Notes: a model not told the origin generated them from the sequence alone. Numbered from the stretch's first letter, positions 8,255 to 17,129 are shown. The stretch is 64,000 nucleotides of DNA from Selenomonas sputigena ATCC 35185 (GCF_000208405.1 NC_015437.1:1419501-1483500); one strand, 5' to 3'. Numbers and translations: made by a program.

Positions 8255-9112
8255 TCACCCTTTGACGAGCGCTGCGTATTTGGCACGTTCCGCTGCAGGA
8301 ATCTGCAGAATATCCATCGCCTTTTCCATGGAAAAGTTCAATTTCTCCATCATGCTGCGAATAGAAAGCGCCATCCCTTCGGCTTTTCCTTCGGCTTTTC
8401 CTTCAGCCTTGCCCTTGGCAAGACCCTGACGTTCCCCTTCCCTGAAACCCTCTTTCCTTTCCTCCATCATTTTCATCGCGAAAGTCATGTAACTCACCCT
8501 CTCTTCGTTCTCTTTCTTGATTCGCCGAATTTCCTCGTCAATTTCCTTTACAAGAGGATTGTCGCATACGATACCGTTCACATAATCGAGAAACGCTTTG
8601 ACTCCTTCATCCACATCATTCAGCGTACCCTTAGCATTTAAGAAAATTTTTATTGCCCCGTCAGAAAGCTCAAGCTTCTTATCCTCCACGCATAGATTGC
8701 GAAAAGTGTAGATATGCCGCCCCTTGCTGAAAGGATCAAAAGGACAGATAAAAATGATAACGGTTTTGTTTAAGTCGTCATAGTCCGCACCTGCCGCCAA
8801 GAGATCGGCATCAATCATTGACTGGTAGTAGCGCGTACGCTTGAAAAGACTTTCCCCTTCAAGCATACAAACCTGCATTTCGATGTTGTATACTGTATTA
8901 GCATCGTCGCGCACATAGACATCCATGCGAACACCCTTGCCTTGATAGCGTGCGCTCATGGATTTTTCTGTTTCCAGATAATGGATGTCCTTGATTTCCA
9001 CACGGAGAATTCCTTGCAGCAAGTTCAGGCATATCCGTTTGACGCCCATGATGAGTTTGAACATGTAATCATCTTGAATCGTCAAGTCTTCCCACGGCTT
9101 GATGCGGTACAT
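8255..9112 (-). CDS. Rpn/PD-(D/E)XK nuclease-family protein
   Basis: This 285-residue protein belongs to the Rpn (recombination-promoting nuclease, formerly putative transposase) superfamily. The nuclease core is visible as VRMDVYVRDD followed by YNIEMQV, i.e. the Asp and the E-x-Q of the degenerate PD-(D/E)XK site. The C-terminal third is charged and carries three KAEG-type repeats, common in these proteins. The ATG at 9112 has AAGGAAG eight bases upstream. It sits alone between the polyamine operon and htpG with its own promoter. Some family members are DNA endonucleases with anti-phage or recombination roles; the role here is unknown. Confidence 0.8.
   Translation of the reverse strand: MYRIKPWEDLTIQDDYMFKLIMGVKRICLNLLQGILRVEIKDIHYLETEKSMSARYQGKGVRMDVYVRDDANTVYNIEMQVCMLEGESLFKRTRYYQSMIDADLLAAGADYDDLNKTVIIFICPFDPFSKGRHIYTFRNLCVEDKKLELSDGAIKIFLNAKGTLNDVDEGVKAFLDYVNGIVCDNPLVKEIDEEIRRIKKENEERVSYMTFAMKMMEERKEGFREGERQGLAKGKAEGKAEGKAEGMALSIRSMMEKLNFSMEKAMDILQIPAAERAKYAALVKG
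8376..8411. repeat. Three 12-bp tandem repeats inside the Rpn-type gene
   Basis: Two identical units (CCTTCGGCTTTT) and a third variant unit encode KAEG repeats. The repeat keeps the frame when units are gained or lost, so its number may vary between strains. Confidence 0.8.
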
Positions 9113-9133
9113 CTTCCTCACTTCCTTATTTGT

Positions 9134-9163
9134 ATTATACTACATTTTGCCGCATTCCGCCAA
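9134..9163 (-). promoter_or_regulatory. Predicted promoter of the Rpn-type gene
   Basis: TTGGCG and TATAAT are separated by 18 bases on the minus strand. The -10 box lies about 20 bases from the start codon. Confidence 0.5.
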
Positions 9164-9243
9164 GAATTGCTGCAGCAACAACCTGCATACAATGTCCAAA
9201 AAACTAACGGTTGCATGTGCAGCTCACTCGATTCTTCACATAG

Positions 9244-9280
9244 AAAAATCCCCAAGAAAATTGGACTTCTCGGGGATTTT
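9244..9280 (-). terminator. Intrinsic terminator of htpG
   Basis: A 13-bp stem (AAATCCCCGAGAA with TTCTTGGGGATTT, one G-U pair) is followed by T residues, about 60 bases behind the htpG stop. Confidence 0.85.
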
Positions 9281-9337
9281 CATTTTTATATAAGCGACTG
9301 CTTCACTCGCATCCGTCACTTATCACATTATTTTTCC

Positions 9338-11293
9338 TCACTTCGCCATAAGCTTCGCAAGCTTGTTCGCAAAGTCTACGGGATTCTCGGGCAGGATGCC
9401 TTCGATGATCAGCGCCTGCGTGTAGAGAAGATCGCAGTAGTCCTTGAAGTCCTCCGTTTCCTTGCCTGCTTCGTGCAAGGCCTGCAGGCGCGTGAAAATC
9501 TCATGGTGCGGGTTGATCTCAAGGATGCGGCGCGCCTTGAACATCGGGTTGTCCATCTCGGAGAACGTGTGCTCCATCGAGAGGCTCGGGCCCATCGCGT
9601 CCGCCACGAGGCAGACGGCGCTCGACTTGAGACGCGAGGTCAGCTTGACTTCCGCCACGCGGTCGCCCAAGGCTTCCTTGACGTCCTTCAGAAGATCGTC
9701 GTTCTTCTTTTGGATGTCTTCCGTCTCCTTCTTCGCCTCCTGCGACTCGGCATCGTCAAGATCCAAGTCACCGCGGCTGATCGAGTGGAACTTCTTGCCC
9801 TCATACTCGCGCAGCGTCTCAATCGTGAACTCGTCGACGGGATCGGTCAGGTAGAGGACTTCGATGCCCTTTTCGCGCAGAAGTTCCATCTGCGGTAATT
9901 TCTCGATCGTCGCCTTGTCCGCGCCCGTCGCATAGTAGATTTCCTTCTGGCTCTCTGGCATGCGCGAGACATACTCCTTAAGCGTTGCGAGCTTGCCTTC
10001 TTTCGAGCTGAGGAAGAGCAGCAAGTCCTTGAGCTTGTCGGCCGTGTTCTCGCCGCTGTAGATGCTGTTGTAAATGCCGATCTTCAGCGACTTGCCGAAT
10101 TCCGCCCAGAACCTCTCGTACTTCTCGCGCTCGTTCTTCAGCGTGCGCTCCAACGTCTTCAGGATGTTCTTCTCAAGATTCCTGCCGATGGTCTTGAGTT
10201 CGCGGCTCTGCTGCAGAAGCTCGCGCGAGATGTTGAGCGAGAGGTCGGGCGAGTCGACGAGCCCCTTCATGAAGCGCAGGTAATCGGGCAGGAGATCCTT
10301 GCACTTGTCCATGATGAAGACGTGGCGCGAGTAAAGCTGCACGCCCGGCTCAAAGTCCGTGTGGTAGAGGTTGAAGGGCGCGTGCGCGGGAATGAAGAGC
10401 AGCGCCGTGTACTCGACCGCGCCTTCCGCCTTCGTGTGGAAGATCTCCATCGGGTCTTCCCACTCGTGGAATTGATTCTTCAAGAACTCGTTGTATTCCT
10501 CAGGCTTGATATCGCTCTTGTTCTTCGTCCAGAGCGGCGTCATGGAATTGAGCGTGCGCACCTCCGTGCGCTTCGTTTTCTCCGCGCCTTCGATGGGTTT
10601 GCCGTCTTCATCCTTCGGCGTTTCCTCGATCTCGAAACTCATCTTGATCGGGTAGCGCACATAGTCCGAATACTTCTTGACGAGACCTTCAAGCTTGTAC
10701 TTGTCGAGGAAGTTCTCCTCAGCCTCCGCACCGTAGTATTCCTTGGCGAGCGTGATGACGATCGTCGTGCCGTGCTTCTCCTTGTCGCACTCTTCTATGC
10801 TGTAGGTGCCGTCGCCCGTCGATTCCCAGCGTATGCCCTGCTTCTCGCCCGCCTTGCGTGTGAGGATCGTGACCTTCTCGGCGACCATGAAGGCGGAGTA
10901 GAAGCCCACGCCGAACTGACCGATCAGTTCCTTCTCGTCAACCGCTCCGTTCTCTTCCTTCGTACGCTGCAGCTGCTCCAAGAACGCCTTCGTTCCCGAC
11001 TTCGCAATCGTGCCGATGTTCTCGACGACTTCCTCCTCCGTCATGCCGATGCCGTTGTCCGAGATAGAAAGCGTATGCGACGCCTCATCCGGCACGAGGA
11101 AAATCTCCGCACTCTCATCGCCCTCTCGCAAAGCGCTGTCCGTCAAGGCGGCGAAATGCAGCTTGTCGAGCGCATCCGACGCGTTTGAAATAAGCTCCCG
11201 CAAAAAGATCTCGTGATTCGTATAGATGGAATGAATCATCAAGTCGAGAAGCTGTTTTGTTTCTGCCTGAAATTCATGCTGTACCTTTGCCAT
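9338..11293 (-). CDS. htpG: Molecular chaperone HtpG (Hsp90)
   Basis: The 651-residue protein is a full-length bacterial Hsp90. The N-terminal GHKL ATPase motifs are all present: ELISNASDALDKL, DNGIGM and GQFGVGFYSAFM. The middle domain and the C-terminal dimerisation domain follow. It acts as an ATP-dependent dimeric chaperone in the cytoplasm. It is a single-gene unit with its own promoter and terminator. The promoter region contains a 9-bp inverted repeat but no CIRCE (HrcA) element. Confidence 0.97.
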   Translation of the reverse strand: MAKVQHEFQAETKQLLDLMIHSIYTNHEIFLRELISNASDALDKLHFAALTDSALREGDESAEIFLVPDEASHTLSISDNGIGMTEEEVVENIGTIAKSGTKAFLEQLQRTKEENGAVDEKELIGQFGVGFYSAFMVAEKVTILTRKAGEKQGIRWESTGDGTYSIEECDKEKHGTTIVITLAKEYYGAEAEENFLDKYKLEGLVKKYSDYVRYPIKMSFEIEETPKDEDGKPIEGAEKTKRTEVRTLNSMTPLWTKNKSDIKPEEYNEFLKNQFHEWEDPMEIFHTKAEGAVEYTALLFIPAHAPFNLYHTDFEPGVQLYSRHVFIMDKCKDLLPDYLRFMKGLVDSPDLSLNISRELLQQSRELKTIGRNLEKNILKTLERTLKNEREKYERFWAEFGKSLKIGIYNSIYSGENTADKLKDLLLFLSSKEGKLATLKEYVSRMPESQKEIYYATGADKATIEKLPQMELLREKGIEVLYLTDPVDEFTIETLREYEGKKFHSISRGDLDLDDAESQEAKKETEDIQKKNDDLLKDVKEALGDRVAEVKLTSRLKSSAVCLVADAMGPSLSMEHTFSEMDNPMFKARRILEINPHHEIFTRLQALHEAGKETEDFKDYCDLLYTQALIIEGILPENPVDFANKLAKLMAK

Positions 11294-11316
11294 GAAAAAA
11301 TCTCCTTTACATGAAA

Positions 11317-11361
11317 ATGCACGGGCGGCAAACTGCGCTATGCGCCGTTCATCCCGTGCAT
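11317..11361 (-). promoter_or_regulatory. Inverted repeat spanning the start of the htpG transcript
   Basis: The nine bases ATGCACGGG and CCCGTGCAT form a perfect inverted repeat with 27 bases between the arms. One arm lies where transcription should begin, two bases from the -10 box. It could be an operator or a leader hairpin (RNA thermometer). It is followed by only a short T-tract. Confidence 0.5.
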
Positions 11362-11362
11362 T

Positions 11363-11391
11363 ATCATACTACATAAAGGTCAAAAAGTCAA
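11363..11391 (-). promoter_or_regulatory. Predicted sigma-70 promoter of htpG
   Basis: TTGACT and TATGAT are separated by 17 bases on the minus strand, about 75 bases upstream of the start codon. Confidence 0.7.
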
Positions 11392-11406
11392 TATCCTCCG
11401 CACAAA

Positions 11407-12009
11407 TTACAAATCTTGGAGCGTCGAAATGCCCGCGCGGAATTCCGAAACGTTTTTCGCCGTGATTTCGGGGTTGTCGATCAACTCGATCTTGAAGGCG
11501 CGTCCCTTTTCCGAGCGCAGGAAGACGACTGCCATCTGCGTGTCCGCCGTCGCTTCGGTGTCAAGCTCTCCGTCTCCGTCCGTATCGACCATGATAGTCT
11601 TCGCTGTCACGGCGAAGACGCCCTTCGTCTTTGCCGTAATCGGTATGATATCGACGACAGCATAGGCGCTGTTTTCCTTCAACTGCGTGAGGAGAAGCGC
11701 CTCATCCTTCTGCGAGAGTTTCGTGAGATCGGGCAGATCCCCCTTGGCGAAACCGTCAGGAACGATGACCCAAGCCTTGTTGATCTTGTAGCCGTCGTTG
11801 GCGAAGACGAGCACGCTGCCCTTCTCATCCTCATGCAGCACGCTTGCGGGCAGAACGCCGAGCGGCTTCGTCGGACACATGATGCTGTAGCCTTCCTCCT
11901 TGTTCGTATAGGTGTAAGGCTCGGCGCCCGCCGTCTGCGGCATCACCGCTGTCGCTGCGAACATCGCACAAAAGGCGAAGGCTGCAGCAAAAATCTTCTT
12001 CAGCTTCAT
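11407..12009 (-). CDS. Secreted protein of unknown function
   Basis: I do not recognise the family. The 200-residue protein starts with a clear Sec signal peptide (KLKK, then a hydrophobic stretch, cleavage after QTAGA near residue 27). The mature part begins YTYTNKEEGYSIMCPTKPLG, and contains an acidic DTDGDGELDTEA stretch (possible Ca-binding loop). The pattern of a short beta-rich domain after a signal peptide suggests a periplasmic or secreted role. The ATG at 12009 has GGAAAGGAG upstream. The gene stands alone; the 137 bases upstream hold no other gene. Confidence 0.8.
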   Translation of the reverse strand: MKLKKIFAAAFAFCAMFAATAVMPQTAGAEPYTYTNKEEGYSIMCPTKPLGVLPASVLHEDEKGSVLVFANDGYKINKAWVIVPDGFAKGDLPDLTKLSQKDEALLLTQLKENSAYAVVDIIPITAKTKGVFAVTAKTIMVDTDGDGELDTEATADTQMAVVFLRSEKGRAFKIELIDNPEITAKNVSEFRAGISTLQDL

Positions 12010-12173
12010 AAAAAATCTCCTTTCCCAATTTCCCAAAATATCGGCAGAGTTACCTCTTGCTGTTCATGCCATCATACAACGAAAAATCTAAAGCCTCCTT
12101 ACATTCGCTTAAATAATCAGCGATAAAGGCTGAAACTTGTCTAAAAGGCCGTATGACAAAATTTGTGTTCCAT

Positions 12174-12668
12174 TCAATGCGGAACGTCTAGAAGCAGATC
12201 TCGCACCATGGCGAGCGCAACTTCTGTCGACTGACGCTTGACCTCTGCACGCGAGCCGCTGAACACATGACGCACTGCGTGCGTCATGTGTTCAGCGGCG
12301 ACAGCGATATAGACAAGCCCCACGGGCTTCTCTGCCGTCGCGCCGCCCGGCCCCGCGATGCCCGTGATACCAACGCCGATATTGGCGGGAATCGCACGGC
12401 GCACGCCCTCCGCCATCTCTCGTGCCGTCTCCTCGGACACGGCACCGAACGCCTTGAGCGTCGCCTCGTGCACGCCGACGAGCGAGGCCTTGACCTCGTT
12501 CGTATAAGATACGACAGCTCCCATGACATAGGCGGAACTTCCCGCGACATCGGTCAGGCGGCTCGTCAGAAGACCGCCCGTACACGACTCGGCGCAGGCG
12601 ATCGTCCTGCCGCACTCACGCAGCAGTCGTCCGACAAGCGCCTCCAACGACTCCCTTTCCTCGGCCAT
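12174..12668 (-). CDS. pncC: Nicotinamide-nucleotide amidohydrolase PncC (stand-alone CinA C-terminal domain)
   Basis: The 164-residue protein consists only of the CinA C-terminal domain, which deamidates NMN to nicotinate mononucleotide and so recycles pyridine nucleotides. The conserved motifs are IACAESCTGGLLTSRLTDVAG, with the catalytic Ser-x-Thr region, VVSYTNEVKASLVGV and GITGIAGPGG. No N-terminal COG1058 domain is present. The start used is an ATG at 12668 with GGAAGGG nine bases upstream. It lies behind rimO on the same strand with a 77-base gap. Confidence 0.92.
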   Translation of the reverse strand: MAEERESLEALVGRLLRECGRTIACAESCTGGLLTSRLTDVAGSSAYVMGAVVSYTNEVKASLVGVHEATLKAFGAVSEETAREMAEGVRRAIPANIGVGITGIAGPGGATAEKPVGLVYIAVAAEHMTHAVRHVFSGSRAEVKRQSTEVALAMVRDLLLDVPH

Positions 12669-12745
12669 GCCTGCACACCCTTCCAAAATCCTTCCGCCTT
12701 TCGTTTCCTAAGCGTCGCCGCCCATACATCGTACAAACCGTACCC

Positions 12746-14074
12746 TCACTCGACAAGCTCACCGACCGCATCGTAGGTGAAGCCCTGCACAATGCGCACA
12801 CGCACGATGTCGCCCGGCCGGCTCACCGCATCGCCTTCGATGAAGATCTGCCCATCGACGCCCGGCGCTTCGCGATAGGAGCGCCCAAAGGCAAGATTCG
12901 GCTGCTCCTCGTCGCGGCCTTCGACGAGCACGTCAAGCTCCTTGCCCTCAAGCCCTTGGTTCAGTTCCTCCGAAATCTTACACTGCACGCTCATGAGATC
13001 ATGGTAACGCTCCTGCACGACATCCTCGGGCACTTGGCGCATCATGGAAGCGGCAGGCGTATCCTCCTCCTGCGAATAGGTGAAGATCCCCACTTTCTCA
13101 AAGCGCTGCTCGATGAGGAAGCGGCGCAGCGTCTGGTACTGCGCATCCGTCTCGCCAGGAAATCCCACGATGAAGGTAGAGCGAACAGCGACGTTCGGTA
13201 TGCGCGCGCGAATCTTCTTGAGAAGCGTCACAACCTCCTCCTGCGTATCGGGGCGACGCATCGACTTCAGGATCGAATTGTGCGCATGCTGCAGCGGCAA
13301 GTCGACGTACTTGCATATCTTCGGCTCCTGCGCAATCGTCGTGATGAGTTCATCGGTGAAATTCTTCGGATAGCAGTAGAGCACACGCATCCACTCGACC
13401 TTCTCGATTTTCACAAGCTCCTGCAAGAGACGCGCCAAGGACGGCTCGCCGTAGATGTCCTTGCCGTAATACGTCGAATCCTGCGCGACGAGTATGATCT
13501 CCCGCACGCCCTCGGCGGCAAGGCGTGTGACCTCGCGCTTGATATCGTCCATCGATCGGCTGCGAAAGCGTCCGCGAATCAGCGGAATAGCGCAGAAGGC
13601 GCAGCGATGGTCGCAGCCCTCGGCGATCTTCACGTAAGCGGAGTAAGCAGGCGTCGTCAAAATGCGCGGCGTCTTCGCATCGTAAACAATCTCATTCTCT
13701 CCTGCCAAGACGATGCGGTTGCCCGCCAGAGTCTCACGCACCGCCTCCATGATGCGGTTCCATGCGCCCGTGCCAATGATGGCATCGGCCTCGGGCATGT
13801 CGTCCAAAAGCTCCTGATGATAGCGTTCCCCGAGACAGCCTGCGATGATGAGCGAACGACAGCAGCCCGTTTCCTTGTACTCCGCCATATTGAGCACCGT
13901 CGTAATGGATTCCTCCTTCGCCGACTGGATGAAAGCGCATGTATTAACGATGATGATCTCCGCTTCTGCCGGATCGGGCGTAAGCTCGATGCCGTTGTCC
14001 TGCAAGATACCGAGCATGACTTCCGTATCGACGAGATTCTTGGCGCAGCCGAGGCTGATGAATCCTGCTTTCAA
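12746..14074 (-). CDS. rimO: Ribosomal protein S12 (Asp89) methylthiotransferase RimO
   Basis: This 442-residue radical-SAM enzyme adds a methylthio group to an aspartate of ribosomal protein S12. The N-terminal UPF0004 domain carries cysteines C10, C46 and C80, which hold the second Fe-S cluster; the radical SAM cluster is CDHRCAFC (C154, C158, C161); a TRAM domain closes the protein. The start SLGCAKNLVDTEVMLG distinguishes RimO from MiaB, whose N-terminus reads TYGCQMN. Size is normal. Its start lies behind the binding-protein gene and a hairpin. Confidence 0.95.
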   Translation of the reverse strand: MKAGFISLGCAKNLVDTEVMLGILQDNGIELTPDPAEAEIIIVNTCAFIQSAKEESITTVLNMAEYKETGCCRSLIIAGCLGERYHQELLDDMPEADAIIGTGAWNRIMEAVRETLAGNRIVLAGENEIVYDAKTPRILTTPAYSAYVKIAEGCDHRCAFCAIPLIRGRFRSRSMDDIKREVTRLAAEGVREIILVAQDSTYYGKDIYGEPSLARLLQELVKIEKVEWMRVLYCYPKNFTDELITTIAQEPKICKYVDLPLQHAHNSILKSMRRPDTQEEVVTLLKKIRARIPNVAVRSTFIVGFPGETDAQYQTLRRFLIEQRFEKVGIFTYSQEEDTPAASMMRQVPEDVVQERYHDLMSVQCKISEELNQGLEGKELDVLVEGRDEEQPNLAFGRSYREAPGVDGQIFIEGDAVSRPGDIVRVRIVQGFTYDAVGELVE

Positions 14075-14086
14075 AAAATTTCCCCC

Positions 14087-14108
14087 TCAAGGTATATTCA
14101 AGGTATAT
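14087..14108. repeat. Two tandem 11-bp repeats upstream of rimO
   Basis: TCAAGGTATAT occurs twice without a gap, 13-34 bases upstream of the rimO start. No function is evident; it could be a binding site or slippage. Confidence 0.6.
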
Positions 14109-14118
14109 CAAGCATAAG

Positions 14119-14142
14119 GGGAGGAATCCATAGATTCCTCCC
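14119..14142 (-). terminator. Hairpin between the binding-protein gene and rimO
   Basis: A perfect 10-bp stem (GGGAGGAATC with GATTCCTCCC) with a four-base loop follows the stop codon by about 12 bases. It lacks a U-tract, so it may act as an mRNA-stabilising or processing element rather than a terminator. Confidence 0.45.
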
Positions 14143-14153
14143 ACCATCATCTT

Positions 14154-15191
14154 TTACTGCAGCCGCACTTCCTTCACCCAACGATCCAAGAGATCGTGAC
14201 GCTGGCTCGGGCTGAACTCCTGCGGCTTGGAAAAGAGCACGACGTCTTTCCCCGGAAAAGACTTATAGGCGATCGTCACAGGATTGAGCGGCACGAAGAA
14301 GAACTCCCGGCTCTGCAGGGTGAGCTGCGCTTCATCGCTCAGCAGCCACTCCGCAAAGGCCTCTGCCTGCTCCTCGTTCTTTGCTCCCTCGACCAGTCCC
14401 ACGCCCGTCAGCGTGTACGCCGTGCCGTCCTCGGGGTAGATGATCTGCAAGGGATAGCCTTGATGGATGTAGCGCATGACCTCGCTCTGCACGGCGATGG
14501 AAATGTCGACCTCGCCCATGCCCGCCATGCGCACGGGCGTCGAAAGGTATTTGGAATACTGCACGACCTTGGGCTGTATGCCGCGCAGGATGTCATACGT
14601 CGCCGCATCGCCGAACTGCGACATCATGGAGAAGAAGAGATTCGCCGACGCATCCGCCGCAAAAAAGTCGGTAATGCCGACGCGCATCCCCTGCATCGTG
14701 GCAAGTTCCGTCCACGTATTGGGCACGCGCGGCACAGTCCGCACATAGTCGCGGTTAGCGCAGAATACGACGGGATCGTACCAGATGCCCGTCCACGCAG
14801 CAGACGCATCCTTGAAGGACGCGCTGACCGAGTCCGTGCTCTCCGAGACGTACGGCTGCAGATCACCGTCTGCCGCCGCCTTCTCCAATGTCGCACGATC
14901 GGCGAGCACGAGATCCGCCCCGCCCTTGCCAATCGCGGCATCCTGGTGCAGCTTCTGCAAGACCTCGGCCGAACTTACGGGAACGAAGTTCACCTGCACG
15001 CGCTTTGCCTTCTCGTATCCTTCAGCAAGGATTCCCGCATGCTCGGGCGGCAAGGTCGTATATACCGTGACGGACTGCTGAGGTCGCTCCCGCCGCGTCC
15101 TGTCCGCATGCCCCGCCAAATTGTCCGAAATCGTCGCGATCAAAAGAACCAGCATGAACGCCACGAGGAGCAGGGATGTATATCGTCGCAT
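14154..15191 (-). CDS. ABC transporter substrate-binding protein, Fe(III)/FbpA-like
   Basis: The 345-residue protein has an N-terminal hydrophobic signal/anchor (residues about 6-24) and then the beginning of a type 2 periplasmic binding protein (SVTVYTTLPPEHAGILAEGYE) as in the FbpA/AfuA/putative spermidine-iron group. YDPVVFCANRDYV and the segment LTGVGLVEGAKNEEQAEAFAEWLL are typical of this group. It probably captures iron(III) or a related anion complex in the periplasm. No permease or ATPase gene is next to it, so it is an orphan component here. There is no lipobox cysteine. Ligand is inferred from family only. Confidence 0.78.
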   Translation of the reverse strand: MRRYTSLLLVAFMLVLLIATISDNLAGHADRTRRERPQQSVTVYTTLPPEHAGILAEGYEKAKRVQVNFVPVSSAEVLQKLHQDAAIGKGGADLVLADRATLEKAAADGDLQPYVSESTDSVSASFKDASAAWTGIWYDPVVFCANRDYVRTVPRVPNTWTELATMQGMRVGITDFFAADASANLFFSMMSQFGDAATYDILRGIQPKVVQYSKYLSTPVRMAGMGEVDISIAVQSEVMRYIHQGYPLQIIYPEDGTAYTLTGVGLVEGAKNEEQAEAFAEWLLSDEAQLTLQSREFFFVPLNPVTIAYKSFPGKDVVLFSKPQEFSPSQRHDLLDRWVKEVRLQ

Positions 15192-15263
15192 CGCTTTCCC
15201 TCCTTGGTTCTTATCGAAGCGCCGACAGATTCAGCGCTTCCTTGAAAGTATATCATTGGGTAC

Positions 15264-15292
15264 ATTATACATAAAATGCCGCACTTATACAA
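15264..15292 (-). promoter_or_regulatory. Predicted promoter of the binding-protein gene
   Basis: TTGTAT and TATAAT are spaced by 17 bases on the minus strand in the divergent region shared with rqcH. Confidence 0.65.
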
Positions 15293-15302
15293 CTGCCTAT
15301 AC

Positions 15303-15326
15303 ATGATAGCATATATATGCTATCAT
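15303..15326. promoter_or_regulatory. Perfect 24-bp palindrome in the rqcH/binding-protein intergenic region
   Basis: The half-site ATGATAGCATAT is followed immediately by its reverse complement. It lies 33 bases upstream of the rqcH start and upstream of the divergent promoter, where a dimeric repressor could sit. As RNA it would form a loopless stem, which favours a DNA operator. Confidence 0.5.
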
Positions 15327-15359
15327 AACATTAAGTTTACGAAAGAACAGGTGACGACC

Positions 15360-17117
15360 ATGAGCCTCGATGGATTTTCCACACAGCCCTTAGTCAGGGA
15401 ACTGCGCGCCGCGCTGCTAGGCGGACGCATCGACAAGATCACGCAGCCGACGAAAGCCTCCGTCTTCTTGAGCATACGCCAGCCCGGCAGGAATCACCTG
15501 CTGCACATCGCGGCAAGCCCTCAGGCAAGCGCCGTCTTCCTCGCGACGAAGCCGCCCGAGAATCCAGCTGAACCGCCGCTCTTCTGCATGGTTCTGCGCA
15601 AGCAGCTCGAAGGAAGCCGCATCGCCGACATCCGCCAGCACTCGCTCGACCGCATCCTCTGCTTTGACTTCGACTCCCTCGCGGCCGGCGGCAAGATCGT
15701 CACGAAGACGCTCATCGTCGAACTCATCGGCAAGTACAGCAACATCATCCTCGTGCAGGACGGCGTCGTCATCGACGCTCTCAAGAAAGTCGGCAGCGCG
15801 AACAGCCGCACGCGCCTCATTCTGCCCGCACGCGAATACGCACCGCCGCCCGCTCAGGAAAAGCTCGACCTGCGCACCGTGAAGCCCGACGTCATCGTCG
15901 AACGCCTCGCACAAGATGCGGAAGCGACGCTCTGCAAAGGACTTTTGAACATCTGTCTGGGATTCGGCCCGGTGAGCGCCCGCGAGGTCATTTTTTCTGC
16001 CGGATTGCCCGAGAAGATGAGCTGCGCCGACTTGGACGCAAAGGACAAGGAAGCGCTGCAATGCGCCCTCGCTGAAGTCTATGCTGCCTGCATAGAGGAA
16101 GAAGCTGCGCCCGGCCTCACTCTTGACAAGAACAGCAAGGTGCTCGCGACCTCACCCTTTCCTCTCCATTACTTCCCGGCAGAAAGCACGCAGCTCTCCT
16201 TTCCCACGATCAGCGCGATGCTCGAAAAAGCCACGCAGCTTGCGGGAGCCTACACGCCGCCCGAAAAGGATCGCCTGAAGAAATTCGTCAAGACCGAACT
16301 CACGCGTGCCGAAAACAAGCTCGGCATCCTGCAGGAAGAGCTTCGCCAAGCAGAAAACGCCGAGGACTACAAAATCTTTGGTGACAATCTCATGACGTAC
16401 GCGCATCTCTACGAAGACCACGCCGACGCCTCGCTGACCGTCGACAACATCTACAGCGAAGCGGGCGAAAAGATCACGCTGAAACTCGACCAGAGATTGA
16501 CGCTCAGTCAGAACATGCAGGCGTTCTACCACAAGTACGACAAGCTCAAGCGTGCGCAGAAGCTGCTCGACGGGCAGATCGCACTCTGCGAGGAAAACAT
16601 CCGCTATCTCTCCAGCGTCGAAAGCTCCCTCGCCGCCTCCTCGACACTGCCCGAAATCGAAGAGATCAAAGATGAGCTGATTCAAAGCGGCTTCCTCAAG
16701 GAGAGCACGAAAAAAAAGCGGCAGGACAAGCCTTCCGCTCCCTTTCGCTTCGTGACCGAGGACGGCAAGAGCATCCTCGTCGGCAAGAACAATTACCAGA
16801 ACGACCGCCTGACCTTCCACACGGCGGCACCCGACGACATTTGGCTGCACGCCAAGGACATCCCCGGCTCGCACGTCATCCTGCGCCTCTCAGGCGAAGA
16901 GCCGAGCGAAGAGAGCCTGCACCACGCCGCCCTCCTCGCTGCACACTTCAGCAAGGCGCAGGATTCCTCGAACGTGCCCGTCGACTACACCTACCGACGC
17001 TATGTAAAAAAGCCCTCCGGCTCACGTCCGGGCTTCGTCATCTTCACGCGCCAGAAGACGCTTTACGTGACGCCTTCGGCAGAAGACGCGGCAAGACTGC
17101 TTCTCGAAGAGCGCTGA
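15360..17117 (+). CDS. rqcH: Rqc2/NFACT protein RqcH (ribosome quality control)
   Basis: The 585-residue protein belongs to the NFACT family (RqcH, formerly fibronectin-binding protein FbpA). The N-terminal NFACT-N domain (SLDGFSTQPLVRELRAALLG, GRIDKITQP) is followed by helix-hairpin-helix and coiled-coil segments (about 270-440) and the NFACT-R domain with DIWLHAKDIPGSHVILR near residue 500. RqcH binds stalled 50S subunits and directs C-terminal alanine tailing. The ATG at 15360 matches the family start; the open frame further upstream runs over the palindrome. It ends 12 bases before the convergent dut gene. Confidence 0.93.
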   Translation: MSLDGFSTQPLVRELRAALLGGRIDKITQPTKASVFLSIRQPGRNHLLHIAASPQASAVFLATKPPENPAEPPLFCMVLRKQLEGSRIADIRQHSLDRILCFDFDSLAAGGKIVTKTLIVELIGKYSNIILVQDGVVIDALKKVGSANSRTRLILPAREYAPPPAQEKLDLRTVKPDVIVERLAQDAEATLCKGLLNICLGFGPVSAREVIFSAGLPEKMSCADLDAKDKEALQCALAEVYAACIEEEAAPGLTLDKNSKVLATSPFPLHYFPAESTQLSFPTISAMLEKATQLAGAYTPPEKDRLKKFVKTELTRAENKLGILQEELRQAENAEDYKIFGDNLMTYAHLYEDHADASLTVDNIYSEAGEKITLKLDQRLTLSQNMQAFYHKYDKLKRAQKLLDGQIALCEENIRYLSSVESSLAASSTLPEIEEIKDELIQSGFLKESTKKKRQDKPSAPFRFVTEDGKSILVGKNNYQNDRLTFHTAAPDDIWLHAKDIPGSHVILRLSGEEPSEESLHHAALLAAHFSKAQDSSNVPVDYTYRRYVKKPSGSRPGFVIFTRQKTLYVTPSAEDAARLLLEER

Positions 17118-17129
17118 CAGCCGCCCGCT

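Noticed and set aside
8376-8411. CRISPR-like repeat
   Set aside because: The 12-bp units have no spacers and lie within a coding region.
11294-11406. CIRCE element before htpG
   Set aside because: The inverted repeat ATGCACGGG/CCCGTGCAT does not match the CIRCE arms TTAGCACTC/GAGTGCTAA.
14119-14142. Strong terminator before rimO
   Set aside because: The stem is perfect but a U-tract is absent on the minus strand, so I list it only as a hairpin with low confidence.
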